Source: Nocardia wallacei
GTDB taxonomy: Bacteria; Actinomycetota; Actinomycetes; Mycobacteriales; Mycobacteriaceae
DNA length: 64,000 nucleotides
Reading direction: 5' to 3'
Assembly (NCBI RefSeq): GCF_014466955.1
Contig: NZ_AP023396.1
Span: forward strand, 7,768,429-7,832,428
Positions 63,396-64,000 of the stretch are shown in pieces. The translations under genes were made by a program, and so were the position numbers. The notes beneath the pieces are model-generated. The model made no database searches. It worked only from the letters and a program-made list of their open reading frames with translations, and was not told where the DNA came from. Within the stretch, counting starts at the first letter, position 1. Each line of letters starts with the position of its first letter.

Positions 63396-63539
63396 TCAGG
63401 CCGTGAGCTGGGCGCGGCCCTTGCGACGACGCGCCGTCACGATCGCGCGGCCCGCACGGGTCCGCATCCGGAGGCGGAAGCCGTGGACCCGCGCACGACG
63501 ACGGTTGTTCGGCTGGAACGTCCGCTTGCCCTTGGCCAC
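63396..63539 (-). CDS. rpmH: 50S ribosomal protein L34
   Basis: The 47-aa protein starts at GTG 63537-63539: [20 protein letters not shown], then [12 protein letters not shown] and RKGRAQL. It is the standard L34 sequence and length. It is the first gene of the rpmH-rnpA-yidD-yidC-jag string next to the origin and is transcribed away from dnaA. It is too short to show as a long ORF. Confidence 0.97.
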   Translation of the reverse strand: MAKGKRTFQPNNRRRARVHGFRLRMRTRAGRAIVTARRRKGRAQLTA

Positions 63540-64000
63540 GGTCAACACTCCTCGAGTTGGTGGGCGCCCCTCGGCGCCCGAAGCTTGTCGGTGAAACTCT
63601 TGTCGCGATGAGTGACCAGGTCCTCATCGGCGCAATACCCATCGCGGCCCGGGCAGCACGCAGCTGCCACCGCGTCAATGGGTGACTGTACGAGAGTACT
63701 GACCGGCTCCGGCCGGGTCAAACCGGGGTCCGTCACCGCGGCCGGGCTACTGACCTCGGCCGATAGGTCGCCGCACCCGGCCGCCGACCGGTGCGGCAAC
63801 GCCCTGGCGGTGACGAAGGACACGGCCGCGAACGGGCCTTGTCGCCGTCGCGACACACCCACTACGATACGTAGCCAGAAGGTAGCTATAGAAGCGCTGG
63901 TCCAAGCGCTGACCGGGGGGACACGGCAGCGCAGCTCACATCCCTGTGGTTCTCCACATCTGTGGATAATTGTGTGGAAATACCCCTGGAGTGGCATATT
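63540..64000. other. rpmH-dnaA intergenic region with DnaA boxes (start of the oriC region)
   Basis: No gene is seen. TGTGGATAA (63961-63969) is a perfect DnaA box (TTATCCACA on the other strand). TTCTCCACA (63950-63958, one mismatch) and TGTGGAAAT (63973-63981, two mismatches) lie beside it. An AT-rich patch sits at 63875-63900. dnaA itself is expected just beyond the window. The rpmH promoter lies here but I cannot assign boxes safely. Confidence 0.7.

Noticed and set aside
63640..63680. TTGACG on the minus strand as the rpmH -35 box
   Set aside because: No acceptable -10 box at 16-19 nt spacing.

Overview
The window is high-GC actinobacterial DNA. It comes from a mycolic-acid-type member of the Mycobacteriales, most likely Nocardia or a close relative. 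This is inferred from an mce gene cluster, a DinB2-type polymerase, and a right half whose gene order matches the mycobacterial dnaA-proximal block: pcnA, mutT4, DUF6049, murJ-pseudokinase, sigM, anti-sigma, trxB, trxA, cwlM, GNAT, parB, parA, rsmG, jag, yidC, yidD, rnpA, rpmH. The last bases hold DnaA boxes, so the window stops just short of dnaA/oriC.

Left part (1-19.4 kb): mixed metabolic and housekeeping genes. They include a partial YhdH/AcuI-type reductase, a large membrane protein with a 45-bp minisatellite, a DUF4326 protein, enoyl-CoA hydratase, dinB2 with a non-aromatic steric-gate residue, a TetR-thioesterase pair, and a GT87 mannosyltransferase. The lon gene has a HspR-type (HAIR) operator. 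Then come a YciI/ECF sigma pair, a zinc-type alcohol dehydrogenase, a DUF445 protein, a mycothiol-dependent-isomerase-like protein, a frameshifted membrane-anchored protein, an L-2-hydroxyglutarate oxidase-like protein and RNase HI.

Middle part (19.5-40.8 kb): mceB-mceF plus an Mce-associated gene are on the minus strand, but yrbE and mceA are missing. At about 26.05-26.08 kb the start of mceB abuts the catalytic half of an L,D-transpeptidase. This is followed by two sugar-type ABC permeases, the second of which loses its natural C-terminus exactly where an M13 peptidase ends (28.275 kb). The roughly 2.2-kb piece is broken at both ends, so it is a rearrangement or an assembly join. Next are a DUF397/XRE regulatory pair, DUF4190, pirin, a 48-aa ORF coupled to an MFS transporter, DUF6802 and DUF4185 proteins. 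A molybdate operon follows (mop regulator-modA-ORF-modB-modC), in which a 45-bp tandem repeat fills the modA-modB space.

Right part (40.9-64 kb): the conserved origin-proximal block for RNA maturation (pcnA, rnpA), lipid II flipping and peptidoglycan control (murJ, cwlM), redox homeostasis (sigM, trxBA), chromosome segregation (parAB with seven parS-like sites) and membrane protein insertion (yidC, yidD, jag). Translational coupling by ATGA/GTGA overlaps is frequent. Several unrelated minisatellites (15, 20, 30, 33 and 45 bp) are scattered through the window. I saw no tRNA or rRNA gene, no CRISPR array and no recognisable insertion sequence.
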